This document shows, one piece after another, positions 31,517-44,376 of a DNA stretch of 64,000 bases. Position numbers and translations under genes: made by a program. Source of the stretch: Galaxea fascicularis. Its lineage: Eukaryota > Cnidaria > Anthozoa > Scleractinia > Euphylliidae. The stretch lies in contig OX419336.1 in assembly GCA_948470475.1 (NCBI GenBank), positions 31,645,915-31,709,914 of the forward strand, in the 5' to 3' direction. The notes under the pieces were generated by a model. It was not told the origin of the DNA. It ran no database searches and saw nothing but the letters and a program-made list of their open reading frames with translations. How positions within the stretch are numbered: the stretch's first letter is position 1; the number at the start of each line of letters is the position of its first letter.

Positions 31517-33323
31517 AAGAATTAAAGTACTGCTGGTATTTTCACTTCAGACTCATTTATCTTTCTACACAGTTTCCAAGTTAGATAGTTATTTCAAGGA
31601 TAATGTTTCCATCAGTCATTCTAAAAACGCCACAGTTCAGCGTGGGTGTTTTTGTAACTGAATACAATATTTGCATGGCAGTAATGGTACTTGAAAGGGT
31701 GATTCAAGACAAGAATGGCATTTCCTTCTACGAACTCAAGGCTTTGTTTGTTTTGCCTTAGAATGGCCTTGCAAAATGAGACTGTTGTGATTGTCATGTT
31801 AAGCTAAGCTTAGACAACTTCCCAAGGCGCTTATGTGGAAAGATGACCTACCACCCCTATTTGGAAACTATGCGATACTAATGAAAAGATGGTATCTATA
31901 TTTCCTCTAATGAGTTTATCCAAAAAAACAAGAAATTTGTGACAAACTTGCATATATGATTGTATACATTGTAGATGCCCCCCTCTCCAATGAATTCCCA
32001 GTGCCTGAAAAACCAATAGGTACCCTACCCCCATCAGAAGAAGTGATGCAAAAATGAAAAATAAAGACGTCCTATCTTGATCAACTTATCAACAAACGTA
32101 AAAACAAAACTTAAAAGACACTTAACAATAGCACTTAAAAACATCACAGCAACACTTAACAAACTTATCAACTTCTCTCTTGACTCAACACAAGCTAACG
32201 GTCTTGAGAGTCCATGCAAAAAAATTGCTGGGCAGATAAACACTTTTATCAAAGAAAATGCCAACCTCGTTCCCAGAAGAAGAGAGACCCTGGGGATGAG
32301 GTTGAGAAAATGCATAGAGTCACAACTGATTTCAATCTTTGGAAAGGAAAAAACAATGGTTTTTTACAGACATGGCAATTATAATAGGATTGTAGATCAC
32401 ATTTATTGAAGGGAAACATCCATCCATCACCAGATGGATTGTCTTAGAGCTAGTTGTGGACAAATCTGCACGACAAAGTAGTCAATGCTGTTCAACTCTT
32501 GTTTCCTTTTGTTTTTCTTGTCCCATATCAGATCAATCTAGTGTTTTTTTACCCCTAGGGATGACCAATTTCATTTCTCCAAAATAAATGGTAAAACTTC
32601 TCGATCAAATATAAAGGTTGTGAGAAAAAAGGAAGTGCATGATCACCAAGCAACAATGGTCTTGATCATTTAACAAATTCTCCTCATCATTACCAATAAA
32701 TAATTACATAGAAAATGTCTGGAGACCAGTGTGGAGAATATACATGCTGATATAAACCAGGTTTACAGGTTAAAACAGTCAAATGAATGCTTCCTCTCTT
32801 GGACATTTACCAGTACTTTGTGTAGAGGACACAGACGACAAAACAAATTAAAGCGAACAAAAACCAAGAAACATTGCCCAGCCAAAATAGAATGACTCAC
32901 AAACAATAGCTCCCTTTATAATGTGTCTGCAGTACCTGTATTTCCCCTATCTCGCAATCTGTGTCTTTCAACCTCCCCCTTGCTTTCTGGCTTATGGCCT
33001 GGCTTTCAGCAGCTACTTATAACCAATATCTTGAACATTTGACTATTTCATACAAACATTAAGCTTCCTTTATGGACACTTGTACATTTTTATTTGCTAC
33101 TGCCTATTGTGGACTATTGTGTTGGTAGTAAAAGGACATGGCAAATTTGTTTATTCAGCAACGTTTCTTTATTACAAGTTCAATTCAATAAGTTATTTGG
33201 TTGCATTAGGGTATATTCAACTAAAGTGCAGCCAAGTGCAGAACTAACTCATCTTAGAATCAATGATGCTTTTGAATGTTTGTAAGAGTTTACATTGATC
33301 CACATGATATGTAGTTGCACTAC
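31517..33323. other. BORCS5 3' region and intergenic sequence
   Basis: The 3'UTR begins here; the AATAAA at 32060 is the nearest canonical signal found and its use is uncertain. At 32262-32305 is a short inverted repeat, AACCTCGTTCCCAG against CTGGGGATGAGGTT. At 32555-32765 is the second copy of the dispersed repeat of 9116-9330. No further gene is seen, and frames at 32034-32409 run through the repeat. Confidence 0.45.
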
Positions 33324-33640
33324 TTATCACTAAACGGCAAAATTACTGAACACTGATTAGCTGAGACAAAGGGCATTTTTAGTAATCAAGGGCATTTTTA
33401 GTAATCAAGAGGGTCGATTACTATTTTTTTGTAACTCAGTTCAAACAAACTTTACAATGGCCAACGTAACTCATTTGACACATAATTTATTTTTTTAGCC
33501 AGGACTTTGGTTAAATCTCATTGAATCGATTGGTTGGTTAGATTTGATTAAAATTTGTATTTGCATTAAGCAGGCTTCCAATGAGAAATGAATACATTGC
33601 ATGCACGATTCCCTGATTAATTTTGCCCTTTTAGTGATAA
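33324..33640. mobile_element. MITE with TTATCACTAAA ends
   Basis: TTATCACTAAACGGCAAAATTA at the left is mirrored by TAATTTTGCCCTTTTAGTGATAA ending at 33640 (quoted ends pair with few mismatches over about 20 bases). Inside is a 19-bp tandem duplication, GGGCATTTTTAGTAATCAA (33372-33410). It is 317 bp and non-coding. Confidence 0.65.
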
Positions 33641-33646
33641 ACAAGC

Positions 33647-33790
33647 AATCACATGTTTCCTCATAAAATTAAGGATGAATCATCACTTGAGTTTTCAGAA
33701 GTTGCCGACATTGCCCTCGTCACAAATTTCAGCAACTTCTGAAAACTTGCGTGATGATTATTGCTTAATTTTACTCGGCCCCATGTGATT
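33647..33790. mobile_element. Palindromic MITE abutting the previous one
   Basis: Nested inverted blocks pair in order from AATCACATG/CATGTGATT at the ends to GTTTTCAGAAGTTG/CAACTTCTGAAAAC at the centre. This makes a ~144-bp hairpin with a ~25-bp loop. It starts only six bases after the end of the 33324-33640 element. Confidence 0.65.
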
Positions 33791-34551
33791 ACCTATACAA
33801 ACGGGAGTGCTTAATCAGCTAGGTATACTTCTTTCACTGTAAGCTGATTCAGGCTAGGAATCAACTATACTTCTACGAGTTTTGAAAATGTCTCATAAAA
33901 CACAGCTACTATTCAAGAAACCCAGTGGAACCCCACTGCAATTTTGGAGGGTCATTAGTGTTGGTAAAGGGTCCAAGGTGAATATGTCATGCAAAACCTC
34001 AGATTTAACCATATATTTGTGGGGCTTAAGTATTGCTTTTACTGGGATACACCAAACGTTTTTTTTTCATACAGATTTATCTGATTATTGCCTGAAACGT
34101 TTTACAAGTTACTCTGGTGCAAGTCAGAATTTGTGAACTAAAGTAACCTTTAGGTTTGCTGTGAACTGCAAAATAATTAGGTGTGATCATGTTTGAAAAT
34201 GATCAGCAGTTGAATATTAGTGTTTGAGCAAAGGTTATATGTATACAATGTATGACAACATAATTTTACATGCAGTAATTCCACAACAGTACAGGCCACC
34301 AAAACCCTGTAAAAAGTGTATGATTTTATCTACAAAGTCAGGAGTAATGTTATTACACGTCACCAAAGGTCTATATATAGCTATCGTTATGATGGCTACA
34401 TATGTTATTAGCATAAGAGGGTGAGTTTTTCTGGTCCACATAGAAAGGGTGCTTGGATGTATGTGTCGATGCTTCCGTAAAACTGTTGTAATGTATTGAT
34501 CTGATGAAAAAAATATGTAACAAATATTTAACGCCAATTGATAAGATGCCA

Positions 34552-37500
34552 CTAATGTACTCTTTTCTGTTGGCGGCTTCTGTAGATATCATTCACAGGA
34601 GGGGCAGCAGAGGAACTCTCATCATCACTTTCATGATCTACACCAGGTCGCTTGATTCCACGTTTCTGCTGGTCGACTTCCATGCTATCTTCACTAACCT
34701 CAACACCATTCACTGGAACCTCCGAGTCCGGCAGACCTTTGGAACGCAAAAACTACCAATCACCCAAAACTACCTTTCACAATTCAAGAAATATTACTTG
34801 AATCTTACATCTCTGGTGTTCAACAAACTTACAGTGGAATCTAGCTAAATCGGTGACTCTAAACAAGTGAAACATGTGAGTTTAGCAATTTTCAGAAAAA
34901 ATGATGTTGATTGAATTGGAACCACAGAAGTTTTGTTAAATGAAATGAATGATTTGCCAAGACTTAATTGAAACATTTTCCAGCTGTCAATAAATTTCAG
35001 TTTGATATAATCAGTGACTTGGTGCTCAAAACTAAAAGTGTTTGGAAGTTCTCACAAACCTGAAGCTGGAAGATCAGGTATTTGACTTTCCAGTGTCAGC
35101 TTAATAAAATCTTCTACCATCACAAAAGGACCCTGTGCAGGAACAAAATACAAAGGACGTCAATTCTGAGGCAGCAATTTTAATTTTAACAATAATTGAT
35201 ATTATACTACCTTTGAACTAATGGCAATCACATTTCACCCCAGACAGGTTCTTTAAGAAGCAACTTCTGCTAATTTGTGTTTCAAAAGGCCATGTTCAAC
35301 AAAGAGGGCAGCACAACCTTAATTACTAAATTGAGAAAGATGACAGATCAGCCCATTTGCTGGTTAATGTTGCACTGGTATTTCCGATAAGACTACATAA
35401 GTTCATATCAGATTTTCACAGTGCATGGTTTAAAATGTGCATCAACCATAAAAGGAAAGTGGGGAGGCATTATAATTAAGGATGGTGTCATGGTCCATTT
35501 CCAGGCTTAATGATGTTTATAAACTTGCTCTTTCGTGCCTGGCCTGGCCTGGCCTGGCACACTGTTGCACACTTTCAGTGAAGTAAGGTTTTTGCTAGCT
35601 TATATAATTGTAGTGCTATTTAACAAATGGCCAGTAACTGATTGTTTAGGATCAAAGTTTACCAGAAAGCACTACCATGATATACAACTGGAACGTACCT
35701 GAAAACAAGTTGGAGGAGGTAAGAGGGTCATGAGATGTTGTGCCGCAGGAGGAATTGGAAATACTCCACCTGGTACAGAGTGAACGCCAACTGCAAGAAA
35801 TAATGCACAGTCAGAATGGAGATTTTCTTGCCACTCCAAATGCATCAACAGAGACATGGGTTATTTCAAAGGGATTTTGACAGGTAGGGATAGGAGAGGG
35901 TGGCCAAAATGGCTACAAAATAAATACGTTTCAGCACTTTTCAGGGACAACAAAACAACACAAATGAACCCAACAGAGTAAAGAATCCCAACTGGTTGGC
36001 TAATTATAAGACCACTTGGCTATTCACCAGGGCCCGGTTGTTCAAACGCCGATTAACCTAATCCAGGATTAGCATAAACTTTGGTTGCAGTTTTTAACTT
36101 TGGATGAAAGTTGTTTCCGCTGCTTTTTGTTTTTTAGGATTGCCTTCCCCTAATCTAAAATGTTGCAGAATATCAGAATTGAACAACGTTTGGGGACATA
36201 GAAATAACCTCCCTGATTAACTTTTAATCTTGGATTAGCGTTAATCGGCTTTCAAACAACCGGGCCCTGAGCAGCTGAGGAGTTGAACAAGGGACTACTC
36301 AGAACAAGTAGACAGATCGAGCGGGAATTGAACCCAGCTCTGACCTCTAGATCTCAAGTCCAATGTTGTCACTAACAGGAATAAATAAAAAACACAATAA
36401 CAGAGCCTGAAAAAGTTGGCAATCTGAAACAGATAACTCTAGACATTAAGGATTCAGGACACAGTTTCACAAAAACAACTAAATCTATAATTAACTATTC
36501 TTACCAGCCCCTGCTGTTGGTTTAAATGGTGTCATCTGAAAGGTGTCTGGCCGAGGAAATTTGACTGGTTTTTCTTCAGTCTGTTCATCTTGAGTGATGG
36601 CATGTGTAAGAATGTTTGGTAAACTACTATTCTGTCTTGTGGAGCCCTATAATAGAAAATTGAAATCAGTGCCAGGGATGCCATTAATTCTTTAGAGTAC
36701 TATAGCCACATGTGCTGAGTGAAATAAACTTGCAAAAGGCAAGGTGACCCATAATATCAAGGTTCAGTGACGTGGCACTGTACTGTAACAGCTGCTGTGA
36801 TATAGCACTTATCCAGGGTAATACCATAAATGTACACTCACCACATAGCCCATTATTTTAAGCTCCAGAGAAGTACAAGGAAAGAGGTCCAGGTACTTGT
36901 ATCTGTCCACAAGCACTGATGTTTCATGGCCCTCCAACTCCTGCCAGTTAAAGAAGATAAAATTACTACTACTGGAACAAATTTTAACAATTGTGATGTA
37001 CGCACTTGAGAGGGGAGACAGTTCTTCTTTAAAGTGCACAAAGGAAAAAAAAAGGAAGACACATAACTATATATGATTTGCTTGGTCACAGAATAAGAAA
37101 GTTGTAGTTTTCAGTATTTTCAGGAAACTATGTAACAGAAACATGGATGGCCTCAACTACCAAAACATACCAAAGAAAAATAGAGGCAAACTTAGCTTTC
37201 ATGACCTGAGAATATACATTATCCCCTCTCAAGCACATCACATTGATCCTGGACATATGGACAGTGGCCAGGGGTTTCCCCCTCGTATTTTGAGGTATAT
37301 CCTTGGCTACTTTGATTTAAAACTGGCATGTTGACTTCACTACTGACAGCAACTTGAATCCCTGGCTACTTTTGGTATATTCCCACCTACTTAAAAAAAT
37401 TAGTGAAAGCCCTGTATTGAGGTCACTAAAACATAGCCCGAGTATCAGGCCCTATCGGGGAAGCGGGGACGAGGGGAAGGAAGAGAAGGGCCTGACACAA

Positions 37501-40500
37501 AGCCATTGATTCGCTTGTGTCCAACATCCAGATTCTGGATGTTACACTAATTGGTCAAAAGACAATAAGAAACGTCACGTGAGTCAACCAGAAGTCAAGC
37601 TGCCAGCGCAGGGGTTACAGACGCCATATTGAAGTTTACTCTCATGACACATGACAGTTATCGGAAGTGATTTTGATTGGCTAATTATAACACGCGCTGT
37701 CCAGGGGTGGAAGGCTTCTGAGAGGCTGTTTGTGTCAGGCGTTTCTTCCTTCGCTTTCTCGCTCTTTTTGCCTTCCCCACCCTAGAAACGCCTGATACTC
37801 AGGCTACTAAAAACAAGACTGAAGAGCCACGATAAGCAAAACCCACTGACAGGATATAAAATTAGCTCCTTGCTAACCTCTTTGTAGGCTTCCATTTTTC
37901 TATTCTCCACCTTGACTAAACTGGCCAAGTCACCGCATGTTGCTTCAAACTCCAGAAATTTACTCCACACGTCACTGAATGAAAAAAAGTACACATCATG
38001 ATCTCATAATTAAACAAAAAAGTTTGCTCATCCTACTAGAGTTTGATCAGAAAGCCTGGTATTTAGTTCAGAATTTACAACATATATTATGCTAAAAATT
38101 AATGTGAGCTTGTTTGAGATAGCCATCCAGTATGATAAAATCTTACATCTACTTCAACTAAAACTGTGAAATAGTTTTAATTCTGCTAGTCTGATAAAAA
38201 AGCTGCATGGAAAACTGAAAAACATTTAGTAAATAAAGTATTATTATCAATACCATCATTTCCTTGTAGACCAAAAACATTAACAAATTAAACAAAAATA
38301 ATCAACAATAATTAAACTATATTGAATGACTATATACACTGTAGGTCTAAACACAAACCTTGCTTTATCTTTAGGCATAGAACTAAGAACCTTCTCAAAC
38401 AGTACTCTGGTATTGTTGTCATCTGTAAAAGGAATCATTAACATTAAATGGGCAACAGGAAATAAAATAATATAACTGCACAGAACCATGCTATGCAAGA
38501 GAATTATTGTACAAGAGAACACAACATGCAAAAAAAAATGGAAGACAAATTAATTGTAAATATTTAGTTTGTATTTTTCCTCTTGCACACTTACCATTCA
38601 AATGTGATAAATAATCTACGTAGGCCAACACATAGTCTGTTTCATTCATGTGTTTCTGTTGTCAAAGTGAACAGAGATAGTTCAAAATGAGAAAATATTA
38701 AACTGAATGACGATGCTTATCCTTTAAACTCCAAGTATCGTTAATTTTCTTCAGTAATTTGGCGATAAGTAGTCTGCAGTATGTGCTAGGCTGGTGCTAT
38801 TACTGTTGTGACTAAAAAATTAATTAAGTAAGCATGTGCATGAAACATTAAAAGGGTGCTATTTTTCATGCACATAATTTGTGGGGTTGGGAGCTAAAGT
38901 AATTATTACACATACAATAGGTAAAAAATCTGTCAATCATTGAAACAAACCTTTAAACCCAGTTCAAAGATCTTAAATGCAATGGATTTGTCCTGAAAAC
39001 AGACAATATTGGTCAAATTAGGTTGCATACATTGATGAGCAAGAAAATATCTTTTGTTCCACATTAAATGTTCAACATAATGAGATCCGATAAGCAGACT
39101 TACTTTACTGCAATAATATTCCATAAGAGCTGCAGAGATAAACACCTGCAAAGAAAATTAAAGTAATCAATTGAATATTTTAACTGATGTACTTTATAAT
39201 AAGTGTCTCCTGTTGACTGCCAGAAAGATGCTAGTATGGACAGGGTTTTTGTGTGAGACCGAAGCTTTTTGACCCAATCTTGTGCAACCATGTCATTCTC
39301 ACAAAAATATCTCACTTTTTTCTTACTCAATACAAACCAAAATATGTGGTATCTATGTATGGGTTTTATGGCTCTAAGAAGTATCAATTATGCCCACTCC
39401 CTAGGAAGGTAATTTTTATTTGAATGCCCCAGCTAGTACAGATTGTCAATGCTCAGCAAAGATCAACACGCTATTTTACATAGGTGGTTGGAAAAGCAAT
39501 ATTGCAGTGTCTTGATATGACAAACCAACATGCTTACATGAAAATTGGTTCTTGCATCCTCTCTTGCCCTCTTGAAAATTGTTCGGCTCTCTTTAATACT
39601 TTCTGCCCGTCTAGCAAATTTCATGTACTGGATATAAACCTGCAAAATTAATTTACATATCAAGATAATGCTATTCTGTCAAACACTTTAAATGATAGCC
39701 AGAACAATCTCTTGTTTAGGCCTTGCATCAGATGATACCCACACCAATGAGAACGCTAATTGCAACATAATTATACTATATTGTACTGGTACTCGTTAGC
39801 TGGCACCCCACTTGCCTTCCAAGGATGAATGTGCTAACAAAACATTATTACTACTAAATTAAATGTTTGTGGAAGAATGCAAAAAAATCCCATTGCAGTC
39901 ACTCTTGAGAGATATCTTCAAATGTAGCTGTAGTATGACCCAGGAGGTATAGACATGTAATAGACATGCAGTGACCTATAATTAGATATTAACTATTAAC
40001 TTACCAAAGTTGGATCAATACTCTCCAGGGCTAGATATTTTTCATATATTTCTTTTGCCTTCTGAAACTTCATTCTTCCCTAAAAAGTGAGGAAAAGAGA
40101 AATCACAGATCTATATGCACTAATATTATTAGTTGACAATGATACACAAATGTATGAGCAGTTAAATACCTCCTCAAAGTCAGCATAAGCAAAGTAGAGC
40201 AGCATACTGTGTTTCATCAGCCCTGTAATGGCTCGTTCATACATGGCAGCTGCTTCATCACTTAGTACTTTAGATCCTTGCATGTCCTGCATTACAGACG
40301 AAACCATTCCATGAAAACAATAAAGCCAATTTGCTTCACATGTTCACACGTAGAGAGAATTTGTACAAAGATTAATTCATCTGATCCCAGGTGATCATTT
40401 CCTGCATTCTCATGCCCTATATGCTTGACAGACTAGTGATATGTGAAGGAGAAGTTAGATGCTGGTCACTATAGGGATGTAAAAGATAAAACACTTCACT

Positions 40501-41213
40501 TTGTTTAAGTCGACAGACCGATGCACCCTATGACTCAGGCACATTTGTGACTACTACAACTTTTGGAAGTCACACGGATTAATCTGAGTTTAGTATGCTG
40601 TTAAGAAAATCAGGGTTAAGAAAATCTGCGGGGGAAGGATGGCTAACATCAACTTGTAACAGCTGCACAAACAGCAGGTTACAAATGAATGAAGAAGGGG
40701 TAAGTTGTGGTGCTGTGCTGGTTGGAGAGTGGTTAATACAAAAATTTGGTTTTATCAACACTGAGTAAAATTGGCCACTGTACACTTGGGATTCAAAAAG
40801 CTTATGCTTCAAGCATTAGCCCTTTATCAGAGTGAATTGAAGGCTACAAAGACGTATTAATCTACAGCATACCCCTTTGTCCATTAACTTTTGACTGACT
40901 TGCTCCAGATAAAGCGCTGCTTCACACCACACATTAGGATGAAATCCCATTGTTTGCAGGCACTGTTCATATGCATATACCACTGCAAATTGATAGTTAA
41001 AGAGGTCTCAACAAAGTACACAGTCACTTAAACCAACAACTTTGAGTGTGTGTATAAAATACATGCAATAATGATTTTATTTATTTATTTAACTTCGCCT
41101 TGCTGGCAGGGACACTGCAACAGCGAGCGCTAATTACTGCGGGCCCAAGACACAGGTCAGCACCAGGGGTGGTCACAGCCAGGGTCCCTAGTAGCAGATG
41201 TCATTGCAAAGGA

Positions 41214-41258
<45 letters not shown>

Positions 41259-44200
41259 CCGGGGTTTGAACCCACGACCTCCCGCACGTTAGTCCAGAAC
41301 TCTACCAACTGAGCTAACTGGTTGGCAGTTGATGATGATGATGATAATGATGACAATGACAAGGACAACATGATGATGATGATAATCACTGAAAATAACA
41401 GATAAAACTGCCACTTTAAAAACTGTTATAAAACTACCCTTACTCTTGAAATTAAACTACAGGACTTAATATACAATGACGACCAACAAACCTCTTTTAG
41501 TAAGCAAGGCAGTGTCTTCTGTTCTCAGTGGGTTGCTCTTTTCCCAGGCTATGTACTTCTTCCAAATTTGTAACTACAGGGGGAAAGGAAAATACCAGAA
41601 TGGAAACAGTTGTGCTTTTATTTTTTAACATGTTGATGTAACGTAAATAAGTTTGATTTTGTTTGTAAATAAATGTAGTCTACGTAATTTAGCAGTGCAT
41701 TCCAGCAAAGGAAATATCTGATTTTCACATTTCAGAGCTGAATCTCTCTTAAACTGTTATGCCAGCATTCAATAATAACCTTGTGACTGAAAAAACACAT
41801 CATTAAAATTAATTAAAAAGCAAAACACAACTTTTCTTAATTTGTAATGTGATCTCATGAATAAATGCTAATAAGCAAGAGAGTAAAATTAATAATCACA
41901 GAACCATGCTACCTGAACTAAAACAGTTTATCCACACAGAAATTCCCAGGAAGAGAAGGGTGGCAAAAGCAGAAAGGGGGAGAGGGGAAGGTGCCGACAA
42001 AAAATCTTTCCATAGGGGTAGGGGTATTTTCTAGAGCCACACATTACTACTTGATTCATAATGTGTCATTGGTCAGACAAATACCTGCTTAGTCTCTTCA
42101 GCACTTCCCTGTACAGGAACTGAAGGGTTTCCTCTGACCAGTCCCCGTGTTATGGCTTCATACTCCTGTAAAGCATTAATCAGAGGGTATGCACAAGTAA
42201 TAAGGCGACAATGTGAAACAAAAAACGTTTCAAACGTTGAAAGGTTGTACAAAAAATTTTCAACCTTAGCTACAAGTCGACAAGTGCAACAAGTCAGAGA
42301 AAGAAGACCATTTTAAATATCAACTTTGGGATATAATAATAATAATAATAATAATAATTTTATGTGGCTAAATGCAATTTAGGCAAGGTTAAATTCGACC
42401 CAATGCTGCCAGTGGGTCTTGCTCATTTGTGCAAGTGATCTGTGGGGTGGGCACCCATAGAATTAGCATGGACTGATTAATTACATGTGCTTGGCTTCAA
42501 GTGAACACTGCTGTTCATCGTTTGCCAATATTTGCCGATTCATTTAGCCGTTGTGAATCTGCAGATTAATTCAGCCTTTGCTTAGAACTTTGAGGGAATT
42601 TTTGCAGATTCTGGTCCCATTCCCTCCCACCTGTTAGTGGTTAAGGTTGGTAAGTATGGTAAATGGTAAGTATTCCACTGAATTTCTTTCAGTGTGATGG
42701 TGCCTATCAGCGGCTGCTTGCTGGGGTAGTTCCCACTCACAGAGTTGCCATGGTTACCTCCAATCCCTGCTACCCCTGAATTGCTTAGGATTCCACAAAC
42801 CTCTATGGCACCAGCTTCCAAGCTCATCAATTGATGATGAGTTTAATAACTCATTAGATGCAAATTAGCATGTGAATATGATCAAATGCACCTTACAATG
42901 AAGCATTACAATACAAAATCTTTAAAATTTTTAATTGTTTACAATTCTCAAATCAAACCAAACCAAATCAAATGTTGGTTTTTGGGGAGAGGGGAAAACC
43001 GGAGTACCTGGAGAAAAACCTCTCAGAGCAGATCAGTAGAGAACCAACAAACTCAGCCCACATATGATGCCTGAGTCCTGGAATTGAACCCAGGACACAT
43101 TGGTGGAAGGCGAGCACTCTCCCCACTTCACCAACCCTACTCCTTTACATAATGGTCAACAAGCAGGATACCTGCTGAGTGTGCACAACAAAAATTGAAA
43201 GCATTATCTAATGGTAATAATTATTTGGAAAGTGTTTTGATGTATTGAATAATAAGGGTAACAATTTCCAACAATACCTTTGCAACTCTTCTGGCATTCA
43301 TATACTCTCTGGTCTTATCATCAATCAATTTTTTGGCTAAGGTTTTGTTCACACTCTGAAAAGCAACAACGATACAAATTGACAAGTTAAAATCATCAAC
43401 ATAATTATCATAAAGTGGTTAAATGGACATACCAACATAATGCACACATCCTCCTCTGCTATGGGTAAATATTTGTAAAATCAATACTTATAAACAGCAC
43501 CTGTTCAAAAGCATTGTATTCTCTCCACAAAGCTTCTAAATTTAACATTGGAGTCACCACAGCTCTCTATATGAAAGAAATAAATACATGTACTTGTAAA
43601 TAATGCCTGTCAATTATTAGATACTTATGCAAGTTTTGGGAATTGCACAGCTCTAGGTAATTTACCTGATAAACTTTTCTAATGGTAATAATCTTGCGGT
43701 TTTCAGCATAGCTTCCAATTGCTTCACTAAAAAACAAAACAAACAATTGAAGCAAAAAAAACAAACAAACAAACAAACAAAGCATGTGAGTAACCATTAA
43801 CAACACTTAAATGCATTTTTTAAAACTTACCCTGACTTTAGAAAATTCACAAAGTCAACCCAGACCTGTGAATTGTAAAAAAAAGAGTTAATTTATTTCA
43901 CAGTGTTAAACCAGTATATATACATTTCACCTTACAAGATTTATACCATTATTGACTACAAGAACTTAGTCTTATAAAGGCCTCATAGTCAATTACAAGA
44001 TAAGGTAAATAATTGTACTGGACTTGCCTGGTACGAGTTGAAGTCTACTCCAACTTTATCCAGGGCAAATTCATACGCTTGCAGCATCTTGTCCCTGTTA
44101 AATGCAACATTATCAAGATACCGTAATGACCATGAGTGATACAAAATACAAAATTTTATTTTGCATGCACAGTCACAACTTCAAATATGTAACTGTTACA

Positions 44201-44331
44201 ACATTGATGTCCTTATATAATTAACTATTTATTTATTATATAATTAACTAAATACATCCTCTGCACTCACCCTAGGTAACAAAGTGCTACGAAATACTGT
44301 GATTGAAGGTGGGATGCACTTACAAATAAGG

Positions 44332-44376
<45 letters not shown>

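Noticed and set aside
34235..34592. Minus frames below CSTF3 (105 and 73 codons)
   Set aside because: Part overlaps the last CSTF3 exon in another frame, and the rest has no recognisable motif.
41190..41330. Functional tRNA gene
   Set aside because: The pol III boxes are good, but the acceptor and T arms do not pair fully, and the sequence continues into a SINE body with an AAAT tail.
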